A stretch of 17,086 nt of DNA from positions 1 through 17,086 of the forward strand of contig JAIWNU010000129.1 of NCBI GenBank assembly GCA_020216655.1, written 5' to 3'. The stretch is from Treponema sp. (lineage in GTDB: Bacteria; Spirochaetota; Spirochaetia; Treponematales; Breznakiellaceae). The position numbers and the translations under genes are program-made. A model generated the notes under the pieces. It did not search any database and was not told the DNA's origin. It saw only the letters and a list, made by a program, of their open reading frames with translations. Below are positions 8,380-14,215 of this stretch, piece by piece; the first letter of the stretch is position 1, and the number at the start of each line of letters is the position of its first letter.

Positions 8380-9495
8380 ATGGATAAGAAATGTTCCGTT
8401 ATCCTACTGTTTCAGGCCTGTGTTCTTCTCTTACCCCTTGGAGCTCTCGATTTAACCATAGGACCCGGGGACCTCAGGATAGAACAGCGGGTAGACGGAG
8501 GCTATCACCTTTTTATCCGGAAAAAGCCCGATATTGCTTCAGTACTGCTTACCGAATCCACCCGGGATCCGGCCTTAAAGGCAGATAACTATGCCTACCG
8601 GGCTCCCGACTGGAACCCAATCAACGGAGACGAAATCCGCTATTTAGATGGCAAACCGATTTCCAAGGAAAGCAAAATTTGGTCCCTCATCGATTCAAGT
8701 CCGGAGCCGGACAGCCAATTTGGAGAAGCTTTCCATATTTATATCCCCTATATTCTTAACTACGGTTACAGCTGGACCCGGCACGGAGAAGTGTATGTGG
8801 TGGACGGTACCTATTTAAATGTCCGGGCATTCCAGAAACCCTATGGAGACTATGCCGGATCTTTTAAGGATAATCCCTTTGTGCTCCGGGTCATCCAAAA
8901 ACCTTTGGAAGGCCCTCCGGAAGGCAACTTTATGAAGGATACGGTAGAAAGCTTTACCGAAATTGCTGCCGCCGCAAAGGGCCAAGTCCTCTATTCTACC
9001 GGTGTGGAAGATATAGTGCCGAAGATTAAAAAGGTACTCGAGACGGTGCGGGGCCAATCGGTAGATCTGGTAATAGCCCTGGATACGACCGCCAGCATGC
9101 GGGACGATATAGATGCGGTCCGGACCATGCTGATCCCCATGCTTCAAGAAATTATCCGGGACTTTATGTCCTTCCGTATCGGTATGGTACTCTATAAGGA
9201 TTATTTCGAAGAATACCTCAACAAGGTTATTCCCTTTACCAGCGATTTTGCGAGCTTCCAGAAGACCCTTAACGCGATCCGGGTAGGCGGCGGAAGGGAC
9301 ATCCCCGAAGCGGTTTATGAAGCCCTCTATGCGGCCTGTACGAAATTCCCCTGGTCAGCGGAAGAAAAACTTGTCATATTGATTGGGGACGCGCCGCCCC
9401 ATCCGCGGCCCCGGGGAGACATTACTAAAGAAATGGTGGATAAAGCTGCGGTAGAACGGGAATTAAAAATTAACGTCATGATTTTGCCGCAATAA
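8380..9495 (+). CDS. secreted von Willebrand factor A domain protein
   Basis: A 371-residue protein when started at ATG 8380. The frame is open to TTG 8332, but the start at 8380 gives a clean signal peptide (MDKKCSVILLFQACVLLLPLGA), so export to the periplasm or surface is likely. An N-terminal region of about 200 residues (mixed beta-type, rich in Tyr, Gly and Pro) is not assignable to a family I recognise. The C-terminal VWA domain begins near residue 228 with VDLVIALDTTASM, a MIDAS of the DxTxS form (Asp235, Thr237, Ser239). It continues with GGGRDIPEA and LIGDAPPHP and ends at the last strand INVMILPQ. Such proteins bind ligands through a divalent metal ion; the ligand is unknown. There is no good ribosome-binding site before 8380. 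It stands alone between rarD and a convergent lipoprotein gene. Confidence 0.82.
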   Translation: MDKKCSVILLFQACVLLLPLGALDLTIGPGDLRIEQRVDGGYHLFIRKKPDIASVLLTESTRDPALKADNYAYRAPDWNPINGDEIRYLDGKPISKESKIWSLIDSSPEPDSQFGEAFHIYIPYILNYGYSWTRHGEVYVVDGTYLNVRAFQKPYGDYAGSFKDNPFVLRVIQKPLEGPPEGNFMKDTVESFTEIAAAAKGQVLYSTGVEDIVPKIKKVLETVRGQSVDLVIALDTTASMRDDIDAVRTMLIPMLQEIIRDFMSFRIGMVLYKDYFEEYLNKVIPFTSDFASFQKTLNAIRVGGGRDIPEAVYEALYAACTKFPWSAEEKLVILIGDAPPHPRPRGDITKEMVDKAAVERELKINVMILPQ

Positions 9496-9523
9496 AAGAA
9501 TGGGCTCATCGCTGGATAAGCCC
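9490..9523 (-). terminator. rho-independent terminator of the lipoprotein gene
   Basis: Read on the minus strand, GGGCTTATC and GATGAGCCC (9523-9502) form a 9-bp stem with one G-U pair and a CAGC tetraloop, followed by ATTCTTTTATT. The plus-strand copy has a C-A mismatch at the wobble position and lacks a T-run. It therefore fits the minus-strand lipoprotein gene, whose stop is 31 bases upstream of the hairpin. Confidence 0.6.
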
Positions 9524-9554
9524 TAACTGATTCAAGCGGAACGAGGAATTCTAT

Positions 9555-9953
9555 TTATTTCTTTTCAAGCTCAATTTTAGCCAACACTTTTTCGGCCAAA
9601 ATTTTATACTGGGCTGGCAGGAATTCCGCATCTACCTGTTTGTACCGATCCAAAAGGGCATAAAAACCAGCCTTGGCTTCGGCGTATTTCTTTTGCTTGT
9701 ATTTAATAAAGGCAATTTCGTATTCGGCGGCGCACACCATTTCCTCGTCATCGGGATAACGGTCAAGAATTGCCTGGTAATACTGGATCGCCACATTGTA
9801 CTGGTTTTTGTCCGTAGCATCTTGGGCCCGCTGGATAAGCTCCATGGGTGTAAGTCCCTCAGGAACCGCTGCAGGGGCGGAGGCGCAGGATACAAGCATG
9901 CTTGCCGATAAGAGAAGGGCCGCACAAAGTACTCTTACGATTGTTTTACGCAT
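9555..9953 (-). CDS. small lipoprotein with TPR-like helices
   Basis: Started at ATG 9953 the protein has 132 residues: a signal peptide MRKTIVRVLCAALLLSASMLVSC with the lipobox LVSC (Cys23), then a short Ala/Pro linker and an all-helical body. Its YNVAIQYYQAILDRYPDDEEMVCAAEYEIAFIKYKQKKYAEAKAGFYALLDRY pattern looks like two tetratricopeptide-type repeats, as in BamD/YbgF-like periplasmic adaptors. Probable role: lipid-anchored protein-protein adaptor; the partner is unknown. The frame continues to another ATG at 9995, which would add 14 residues ahead of the signal peptide and is less likely. No Shine-Dalgarno precedes 9953; a TATATC -10-like hexamer ends 7 bases before it. Confidence 0.75.
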   Translation of the reverse strand: MRKTIVRVLCAALLLSASMLVSCASAPAAVPEGLTPMELIQRAQDATDKNQYNVAIQYYQAILDRYPDDEEMVCAAEYEIAFIKYKQKKYAEAKAGFYALLDRYKQVDAEFLPAQYKILAEKVLAKIELEKK

Positions 9954-9960
9954 AGCTAAG

Positions 9961-9989
9961 GATATACCACGATTAAAGGAGAAATACAA
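9961..9989 (-). promoter_or_regulatory. possible promoter giving a leaderless lipoprotein mRNA
   Basis: On the minus strand TTGTAT (9989-9984), 17 bases and TATATC (9966-9961). The expected transcription start falls at or next to the ATG at 9953, which would explain the missing ribosome-binding site. The match to consensus is only moderate. Confidence 0.3.
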
Positions 9990-10018
9990 GTTCATGCCTT
10001 CCGCATGCTCACAAGGAT

Positions 10019-10065
10019 AAAAAAAAGGCCAGTTGAGAAGTCCACGAGGGCTTCTACAACTGGCC
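10019..10065 (-). terminator. strong rho-independent terminator of the Cys-rich gene
   Basis: On the minus strand GGCCAGTTG-T-AGAAG (10065-10051) pairs with CTTCT-CAACTGGCC (10040-10027), nearly perfect apart from a bulge. It is followed directly by a run of eight T (10026-10019). It starts 7 bases after the stop codon of the gene at 10073-10411. Confidence 0.9.
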
Positions 10066-10072
10066 GATTATG

Positions 10073-10411
10073 TTACCGGACGTATAATTCATCCTTTACC
10101 GGCAAAGTTTTCTTTAATTCCCGCAAAAACTCCCGGGGGTCTCCCATTTCTTCATAGGCATCACAGTGGTCAAGGCTCCGGCGCGAAACGGTGCAGTACT
10201 TGTATACCTTTTCTTCGCCAAGCTTTTTGCGCCATTTACCCGCATCGCAGCGTACCCGCAGGAAATACCGTTCATCCCCATCGGGACTGGAGGGCACAAC
10301 CTTGCAGTGAATGCAGTTTGCGCAGTAGATTTTGCCACTCAGAGCTGTGTCATCGTCAAAGTCCGCACCGAGCGGTTCGACCTCAACTTCCGAAATCATG
10401 GTGTCCAGCAT
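10073..10411 (-). CDS. conserved-looking small protein with six cysteines, function unknown
   Basis: A 112-residue soluble protein that I do not recognise by name. Six cysteines are arranged as CANCIHC (Cys30, 33, 36), RVRCDAGKWRKK (Cys55), YKYCTVSRRS (Cys73) and LDHCDAYEEMG (Cys83). This CxxCxxC...C...C...C layout suggests a zinc or iron-sulfur site. The N-terminus is acidic and the middle basic. There is no signal peptide, so it is probably cytoplasmic. The start at ATG 10411 is supported by GGGGGAAGG just upstream; a second ATG four codons in has no such site. The gene is a single transcription unit, with a good promoter at 10439-10467 and a strong terminator at 10019-10065, which argues that it is a real gene. 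Confidence 0.75.
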   Translation of the reverse strand: MLDTMISEVEVEPLGADFDDDTALSGKIYCANCIHCKVVPSSPDGDERYFLRVRCDAGKWRKKLGEEKVYKYCTVSRRSLDHCDAYEEMGDPREFLRELKKTLPVKDELYVR

Positions 10412-10438
10412 AGCCTTCCCCCTTTTATTAATGTTGGA

Positions 10439-10467
10439 AGTATAACCCCCTTTAGCGGAACAGTCAA
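10439..10467 (-). promoter_or_regulatory. promoter of the Cys-rich gene
   Basis: Minus strand TTGACT (10467-10462), a 17-base spacer and TATACT (10444-10439): five of six matches at each hexamer. Transcription would start near 10432, about 20 bases before the ATG. Confidence 0.75.
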
Positions 10468-10518
10468 ATTTTAGCTGCTGCTGCCTTGCTAAAGTTGCTG
10501 TATAAATATGCTAAAATT
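10451..10518. repeat. inverted TTTAGC / GCTAAA boxes upstream of the Cys-rich gene
   Basis: Four copies: TTTAGC at 10451-10456 (inside the promoter spacer), AATTTTAGC at 10467-10475 (next to the -35), GCTAAA at 10488-10493, and GCTAAAATT at 10510-10518. The second and fourth form a perfect 9-bp inverted repeat. The position fits an operator, but no regulator can be named. Confidence 0.45.
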
Positions 10519-10660
10519 GATGAAAGGTCAAGGGGAAACTGGAGCCAAAATGATAAAAAAATGATGAGAATTGTTTGTTTTTAACTAAATTATTCCTTAT
10601 AAAGCAAAAATATGTCATATTTCTCCAATTTCAAGGCTCTTTTTAATGTTTTTATACGGC
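10519..10660. other. AT-rich intergenic stretch, no feature recognised
   Basis: Between the GCTAAA boxes and the argJ promoter the sequence is A/T-rich with short homopolymers. I see no convincing open frame, hairpin with T-run, tRNA-like fold or riboswitch core in it. Confidence 0.5.
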
Positions 10661-10661
10661 G

Positions 10662-10689
10662 TTGACAGAAATTTATATTTATGCATATT
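10662..10689 (+). promoter_or_regulatory. predicted promoter of the arginine operon
   Basis: A perfect TTGACA (10662-10667), a 16-base spacer and CATATT (10684-10689). The expected start is about 10696-10697, that is, at the ATG of the Arg-rich frame. The -10 hexamer lies inside the ARG-box-like sequence, so a bound repressor would exclude RNA polymerase. Confidence 0.6.
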
Positions 10690-10697
10690 TATACCTA
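10670..10697. promoter_or_regulatory. ArgR-type operator (ARG box) over the argJ promoter
   Basis: TATGCATATTTATACCTA (10680-10697) fits the commonly quoted ARG box TNTGNATWWWWATNCANA at every specified position but one (C for A at position 16). A second, weaker match shifted 10 bp left (10670-10687) misses two positions; the two share the central ATGCATA. Placement over the -10 of an arginine operon is what ArgR repression needs. An argR gene is not in this window. Confidence 0.6.
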
Positions 10698-10732
10698 TGA
10701 ACCTAAGGCACCGACGCCTCCGTAGACCCTAA
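10697..10732 (+). CDS. putative arginine leader peptide (11 residues, 5 Arg)
   Basis: A short frame, ATG to TAA, reads MNLRHRRLRRP. Five of eleven residues are Arg, written with five different codons (AGG, CGA, CGC, CGT, AGA), and two more are Leu. It begins 7 bases after the predicted -10, where transcription should start, and has no Shine-Dalgarno, so it would be translated from a leaderless mRNA. It ends 107 bases before argJ. Leader peptides rich in the end-product amino acid are the hallmark of ribosome-stalling attenuation (his, leu and trp operons). Here the end product of the downstream operon is arginine. This is a pattern-based call: translation and attenuation are inferred. Chance occurrence of a short Arg-rich frame is possible but unlikely in exactly this place. 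Confidence 0.6.
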   Translation: MNLRHRRLRRP

Positions 10733-10809
10733 CCCATCCCTATGCACCGCTTCAGGATAGACTGCGGCGGATCTTTTCTCGTCCTAGCAATGACTTCAGC
10801 ACAACGGAG
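10706..10809 (+). promoter_or_regulatory. structured leader of the arginine operon with alternative pairings
   Basis: AGGC (10706-10709) can pair with GCCT (10716-10719) inside the Arg codons. CTCCGT (10718-10723) can instead pair perfectly with ACGGAG (10804-10809), 22 bases before the argJ ribosome-binding site. CCGC (10747-10750) can pair with GCGG (10764-10767), which is followed by CGGATCTTTTCTC, a weak terminator-like arrangement. Because a ribosome held on the Arg codons would mask 10706-10726, these pairings could act as a switch. They were found by eye, not by a folding calculation. Confidence 0.4.
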
Positions 10810-10839
10810 TTATATAAATAAACTTAATAAGGAGCGGAT

Positions 10840-12066
10840 ATGAAACAGATTGATGGCGGCCTGTGCGCACCCAAGGGCTTTCGAGCCGGAGGTGTGTGGT
10901 GCGGCATTCGTAAAAAGAATGATAAGCGGGATCTTGCGCTGATCGTTTCCGACCGCCTTTGCACCGCCGCTGGCATGTACACGACTAATAAAGTAAAAGC
11001 AGCCAGTGTCCTCGTGACTCGCGAACACCTTGCTTCGGGCCGCTGTCAGGCGGTGATATGCAATTCGGGAAATGCCAATGCCTGCACCGGCGAGGCGGGG
11101 CTCGACGCCGCCCGCCGCATGGCCCGTGCCGCTGCCGCAGCCCTTTCCATCGATCCTGCCCTGGTGGCCGTCGGGTCCACCGGCGTTATCGGTGTCCCCC
11201 TCCCGGTAGAAAAGGTAGAGGCCGCCATGCCGGACCTGGTCTCTGCCCTCTCCGCGGATTACAAGGGCCATGCGGCGGCCCTGGAAGCCATTATGACCAC
11301 CGACACGCGCAAAAAAGAAATCGCCCTGGAAATTGAGCTGGACGGTAAGACTGTCCGAATCGGCGCCATCGCCAAAGGCGCGGGTATGATACACCCCAAC
11401 ATGGCAACCATGCTGAGCTTTATTACCACCGACGCGGCTATTGCGCCGGCCCTCCTGGATAGCGCCCTCCGCCTTGCCGTGAGCCGCTCCTTTAACCGGG
11501 TCACCGTGGATGGAGACACCAGCACCAACGATATGGTCGTTATACTCGCCAATGGTATGGCCGAAAATGCTCCCATAGAAAAGGACGATGCCAACTATCT
11601 CCGCTTCTGCGCCGCCCTGGAGCAGGTGTGCATCAACCTGGCCCGCGCGATTGCCCGGGATGGGGAAGGGGCGACGCGGCTCGTTTCGTGTACCGTAAGC
11701 GGCGCCGGAGACGAAAAAACCGCAGAAACCCTGGCTAAAGCAATCGTGGGCTCCAGCCTCGTCAAGGCTGCCTGTTTCGGCGCCGATGCCAACTGGGGCC
11801 GGATTCTCTGCGCCATGGGATATTCGGGGGCTGACTTTGAACCGGAAACCGTTTCGGTTCGTTTTCGTAGCAAAGCCGGGGAGGTCCTCGTCTGTAAGGG
11901 TGGCGCCTCCATTCCCTTTTCGGAGGACCTTGCAAAGGCAGTGCTTTCCGAGGAAGAAATCGACATTCTCGTGGACCTTGAACAGGCTGGGGCTGCCAGC
12001 GCTACTTGCTGGGGCTGTGACCTGACCTACGACTATGTTAAAATAAACGGCGATTACCGGTCCTGA
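10840..12066 (+). CDS. argJ: bifunctional glutamate N-acetyltransferase / ornithine acetyltransferase
   Basis: Moves the acetyl group from N-acetylornithine to glutamate, closing the cyclic arginine pathway; bifunctional members also use acetyl-CoA. It is 408 residues, the family norm. The precursor self-cleaves at the conserved KGAGMIHPNMATML, between Ala189 and Thr190, where Thr becomes the N-terminal nucleophile of the beta chain. The oxyanion-hole pair is Thr114-Gly115 in GSTGVIG. DGDTSTNDM and the C-terminal YVKINGDYRS are also typical. AAGGAG lies shortly before ATG 10840. It is the first gene of argJBDGH. Arg codons here are mostly CGC, unlike the CGG preference of its neighbours. Whether it is mono- or bifunctional cannot be decided from sequence alone, but no argA is seen nearby. 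Confidence 0.96.
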   Translation: MKQIDGGLCAPKGFRAGGVWCGIRKKNDKRDLALIVSDRLCTAAGMYTTNKVKAASVLVTREHLASGRCQAVICNSGNANACTGEAGLDAARRMARAAAAALSIDPALVAVGSTGVIGVPLPVEKVEAAMPDLVSALSADYKGHAAALEAIMTTDTRKKEIALEIELDGKTVRIGAIAKGAGMIHPNMATMLSFITTDAAIAPALLDSALRLAVSRSFNRVTVDGDTSTNDMVVILANGMAENAPIEKDDANYLRFCAALEQVCINLARAIARDGEGATRLVSCTVSGAGDEKTAETLAKAIVGSSLVKAACFGADANWGRILCAMGYSGADFEPETVSVRFRSKAGEVLVCKGGASIPFSEDLAKAVLSEEEIDILVDLEQAGAASATCWGCDLTYDYVKINGDYRS

Positions 12067-12102
12067 TCGGGCGCGCTGGACTAAAAATAAGGAGCATGAA
12101 TT

Positions 12103-12999
12103 GTGAAGGATTTTACCATAGGAAATGAAGACCGGGCAAAGGTGCTGATTCAAGCCTTGCCCTATATCCAGAAATTTATGGGTAAGACCATCGTGGTCAA
12201 ATACGGCGGCAACGCTATGATCAACGAGGAGCTTAAGTCCGCGGTTATCCAGGACGTGGTTCTCATGGCCTGTGTGGGCATCCGCACGGTTTTGGTTCAC
12301 GGCGGCGGCCCCGAAATTGAATTTATGCTCCGTAAAATTGGCAAAGAGAGCCGTTTTGTTAAGGGGCTGCGCTATACCGATGAAGAAACCATGGAAATTG
12401 TCCAAATGGTCTTGGCGGGTAAGGTAAACAAGGATATTGTTTCATTGATACAGCAGGCCGGCGGCCAGGCACTGGGCCTCTGCGGGCTCGATGGGGGGCT
12501 TTTGCAGGCCCGCAAACTAAGGACCGACGGAGAAGACCTGGGTCTTGTGGGTGAAATTATCGCAGTGCGGACTGCGGTCCTGGAGGATGTTCTTAACCGG
12601 GGTTATATCCCCGTGGTATCCACCGTCGCCCAGGGGACTGAAGATGCTGTGGGCCAGGCCCTCAACATTAATGCGGACACCGCGGCAGCCCAGATCGCTG
12701 CCGCTTTGGGGGCAGAAAAGCTTATCCTCATGACCGATGTCCGGGGCATACTGAAGGATGTGAACGATCCAGAATCCCTTCTCCAGGAGATCCGGCGGGG
12801 TGAACTGGATGGTCTTATAAAAGAAGGCATCGTGAGCAAGGGGATGATCCCCAAGGTAGACTGCTGCCGCCTTGCCCTGGATGCGGGGGTCCGGAAGGCC
12901 CACATAATCGACGGCCGGATTCCCCATGGGCTGCTCCTTGAGCTTTTTACCGACGAAGGCATCGGCACCCAGGTGATTTCCGATGCAAATAAAGGATAA
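12103..12999 (+). CDS. argB: acetylglutamate kinase
   Basis: Phosphorylates N-acetylglutamate, the second step of arginine synthesis. It is 298 residues. Motifs: VVKYGGNAM with Lys33, VLVHGGGPEI (63-72), the substrate segment ALNINADTAAAQIA (186-199), LMTDVRGIL, KGMIPKV (246-252) and the C-terminal GIGTQV. The N-terminal extension (DRAKVLIQALPYIQKFMGK) matches the extra helix found in arginine-inhibited hexameric kinases, as expected when argJ makes the pathway cyclic and this enzyme the control point. The start is GTG at 12103, chosen because GGAG sits 8 bases upstream and the ATG at 12096 is out of frame. It lies 36 bases after argJ and 3 bases before argD. Confidence 0.96.
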   Translation: MKDFTIGNEDRAKVLIQALPYIQKFMGKTIVVKYGGNAMINEELKSAVIQDVVLMACVGIRTVLVHGGGPEIEFMLRKIGKESRFVKGLRYTDEETMEIVQMVLAGKVNKDIVSLIQQAGGQALGLCGLDGGLLQARKLRTDGEDLGLVGEIIAVRTAVLEDVLNRGYIPVVSTVAQGTEDAVGQALNINADTAAAQIAAALGAEKLILMTDVRGILKDVNDPESLLQEIRRGELDGLIKEGIVSKGMIPKVDCCRLALDAGVRKAHIIDGRIPHGLLLELFTDEGIGTQVISDANKG

Positions 13000-13002
13000 G
13001 CA

Positions 13003-14181
13003 ATGAACGATTGTTTTATGAATACCTACCACCGGCTGCCGGTGGTATTAACCGAGGGGAGGGGAGCCCAGCTTACAGACCAGGCTGGCAAAACCTACCT
13101 GGACTTTACCTCAGGCATCGCGGTGAACTGCCTTGGTCATAACCATCCGGCCCTAGTCAAGGCTGTTAGCAGCCAGGCTGCAAAGCTCATCCATACATCA
13201 AACTATTTCTTAAGCGATACCTCCTTTGTTTTTGCTGACCGGCTCGTGGCGGCCTGCAAAGCCCTTGGCATGCAGCGGGTCTTTATGAGCAACTCAGGGG
13301 CCGAAGCCAACGAGGGGGCCATCAAAATAGCCCGCAAATATTCCCAGACAAGGTACGGCAATGGCCGGCACCGGATCGTAACCCTGAAAGGAAGCTTTCA
13401 TGGCCGGACCTTGACCACCCTATCGGCCACGGGGCAGGATCGCTTTCATCCTGATAGCTTTGCCCCCTATACGGAGGGCTTTATCTTCGTGGAACGGAAC
13501 GACCTGGTGGCCATGGAAAAGGCGCTGGACGGAACGGTTGCGGCGGTGCTAATGGAGCCCATCCAGGGCGAAAGCGGCATCTGGCCTCTGGATACATCCT
13601 ACGTTCAGGCCGTGGCCCGGCTTTGCCGGGAGCGGGATGTGCTCCTCATGTTCGATGAGGTCCAGTCCGGCGTGGGCAGAACCGGCACTTTTCTTGCTTC
13701 AGAACTGTTCCAGGTGGAAGCCGATGTGATTACCTTGGCAAAGGGGCTAGCGGGGGGCGTGCCGGTTGGGGCTGTGCTGGCAGGGAGCCGGACTGCGGAA
13801 GTTCTCGGCGTGGGGGACCATGGGAGTACCTTCGGCGGGAACCCCCTGGCAGCTGCGGCGGGGCTTGCGGTCCTGGATACGGTGGACAATCCTGAAATGC
13901 TGGCTGAAATCAGGCGGAAGGGAGACCTTGTTATGGAAACGGTCCGCTCCTGGCAGCATCCCCAGGTCGGGGAAATCCGGGGCCGGGGCCTCATGATCGG
14001 CATTGATATTGCTTCCGATGCCTGGCCGGTGCTGGAGGCTGCCCTGCAGAAAAGCCTCCTTCTCCTTTCGGCGGGCCAGAAAACCTTAAGGCTCCTCCCG
14101 CCCTATATTATAAGCGATGCGGAAATTAAAGAAGGACTTGGAATCCTCAAGTCAGTCTTGGACAACTTGCCACCCCAATAA
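13003..14181 (+). CDS. argD: acetylornithine aminotransferase
   Basis: Pyridoxal-phosphate enzyme that transaminates N-acetylglutamate semialdehyde to N-acetylornithine. It is 392 residues, class III aminotransferase fold. Visible sites: [16 protein letters not shown] near the N-terminus, the cofactor phosphate loop [13 protein letters not shown] (96-108), [14 protein letters not shown], the cofactor aspartate in [12 protein letters not shown] (Asp218) and the Schiff-base lysine Lys247 in [17 protein letters not shown] 13003 follows argB by 3 bases, and its AAGGA ribosome-binding site overlaps the end of argB, so translation is probably coupled. Some family members also act in lysine synthesis (succinyl-diaminopimelate); the operon makes arginine the main role here. 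Confidence 0.95.
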   Translation: MNDCFMNTYHRLPVVLTEGRGAQLTDQAGKTYLDFTSGIAVNCLGHNHPALVKAVSSQAAKLIHTSNYFLSDTSFVFADRLVAACKALGMQRVFMSNSGAEANEGAIKIARKYSQTRYGNGRHRIVTLKGSFHGRTLTTLSATGQDRFHPDSFAPYTEGFIFVERNDLVAMEKALDGTVAAVLMEPIQGESGIWPLDTSYVQAVARLCRERDVLLMFDEVQSGVGRTGTFLASELFQVEADVITLAKGLAGGVPVGAVLAGSRTAEVLGVGDHGSTFGGNPLAAAAGLAVLDTVDNPEMLAEIRRKGDLVMETVRSWQHPQVGEIRGRGLMIGIDIASDAWPVLEAALQKSLLLLSAGQKTLRLLPPYIISDAEIKEGLGILKSVLDNLPPQ

Positions 14182-14188
14182 GGGTGGC
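14169..14188 (+). other. hairpin at the argD stop codon
   Basis: GCCACCC (14169-14175) pairs with GGGTGGC (14182-14188) around a CAATAA loop containing the TAA stop of argD. No T-run follows, so it is not an ordinary terminator. In the 34-base argD-argG gap it could mark mRNA processing or damp downstream expression. Confidence 0.4.
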
Positions 14189-14215
14189 TATATAGGCTAT
14201 ATAAGGAGAACATTG

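Noticed and set aside
9954..9995. Upstream ATG at 9995 for the lipoprotein
   Set aside because: It would give an over-long signal peptide; the start at 9953 places the lipobox Cys at residue 23.
10733..10839. T-box or known riboswitch in the argJ leader (CGTCCTA looked T-box-like)
   Set aside because: The conserved T-box core (TGGNACC) and other T-box landmarks are missing, and no other riboswitch core is recognised.
10810..12405. Long open frame on the minus strand (531 codons) opposite argJ and the start of argB
   Set aside because: It lies antisense to two unmistakable arginine genes, has low-complexity Gly/His composition and no ribosome-binding site; it is a by-product of high G+C codon use.
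14117..14215. N-terminal extension of argG overlapping argD
   Set aside because: No ribosome-binding site fits, and argininosuccinate synthases begin at the [12 protein letters not shown] position.
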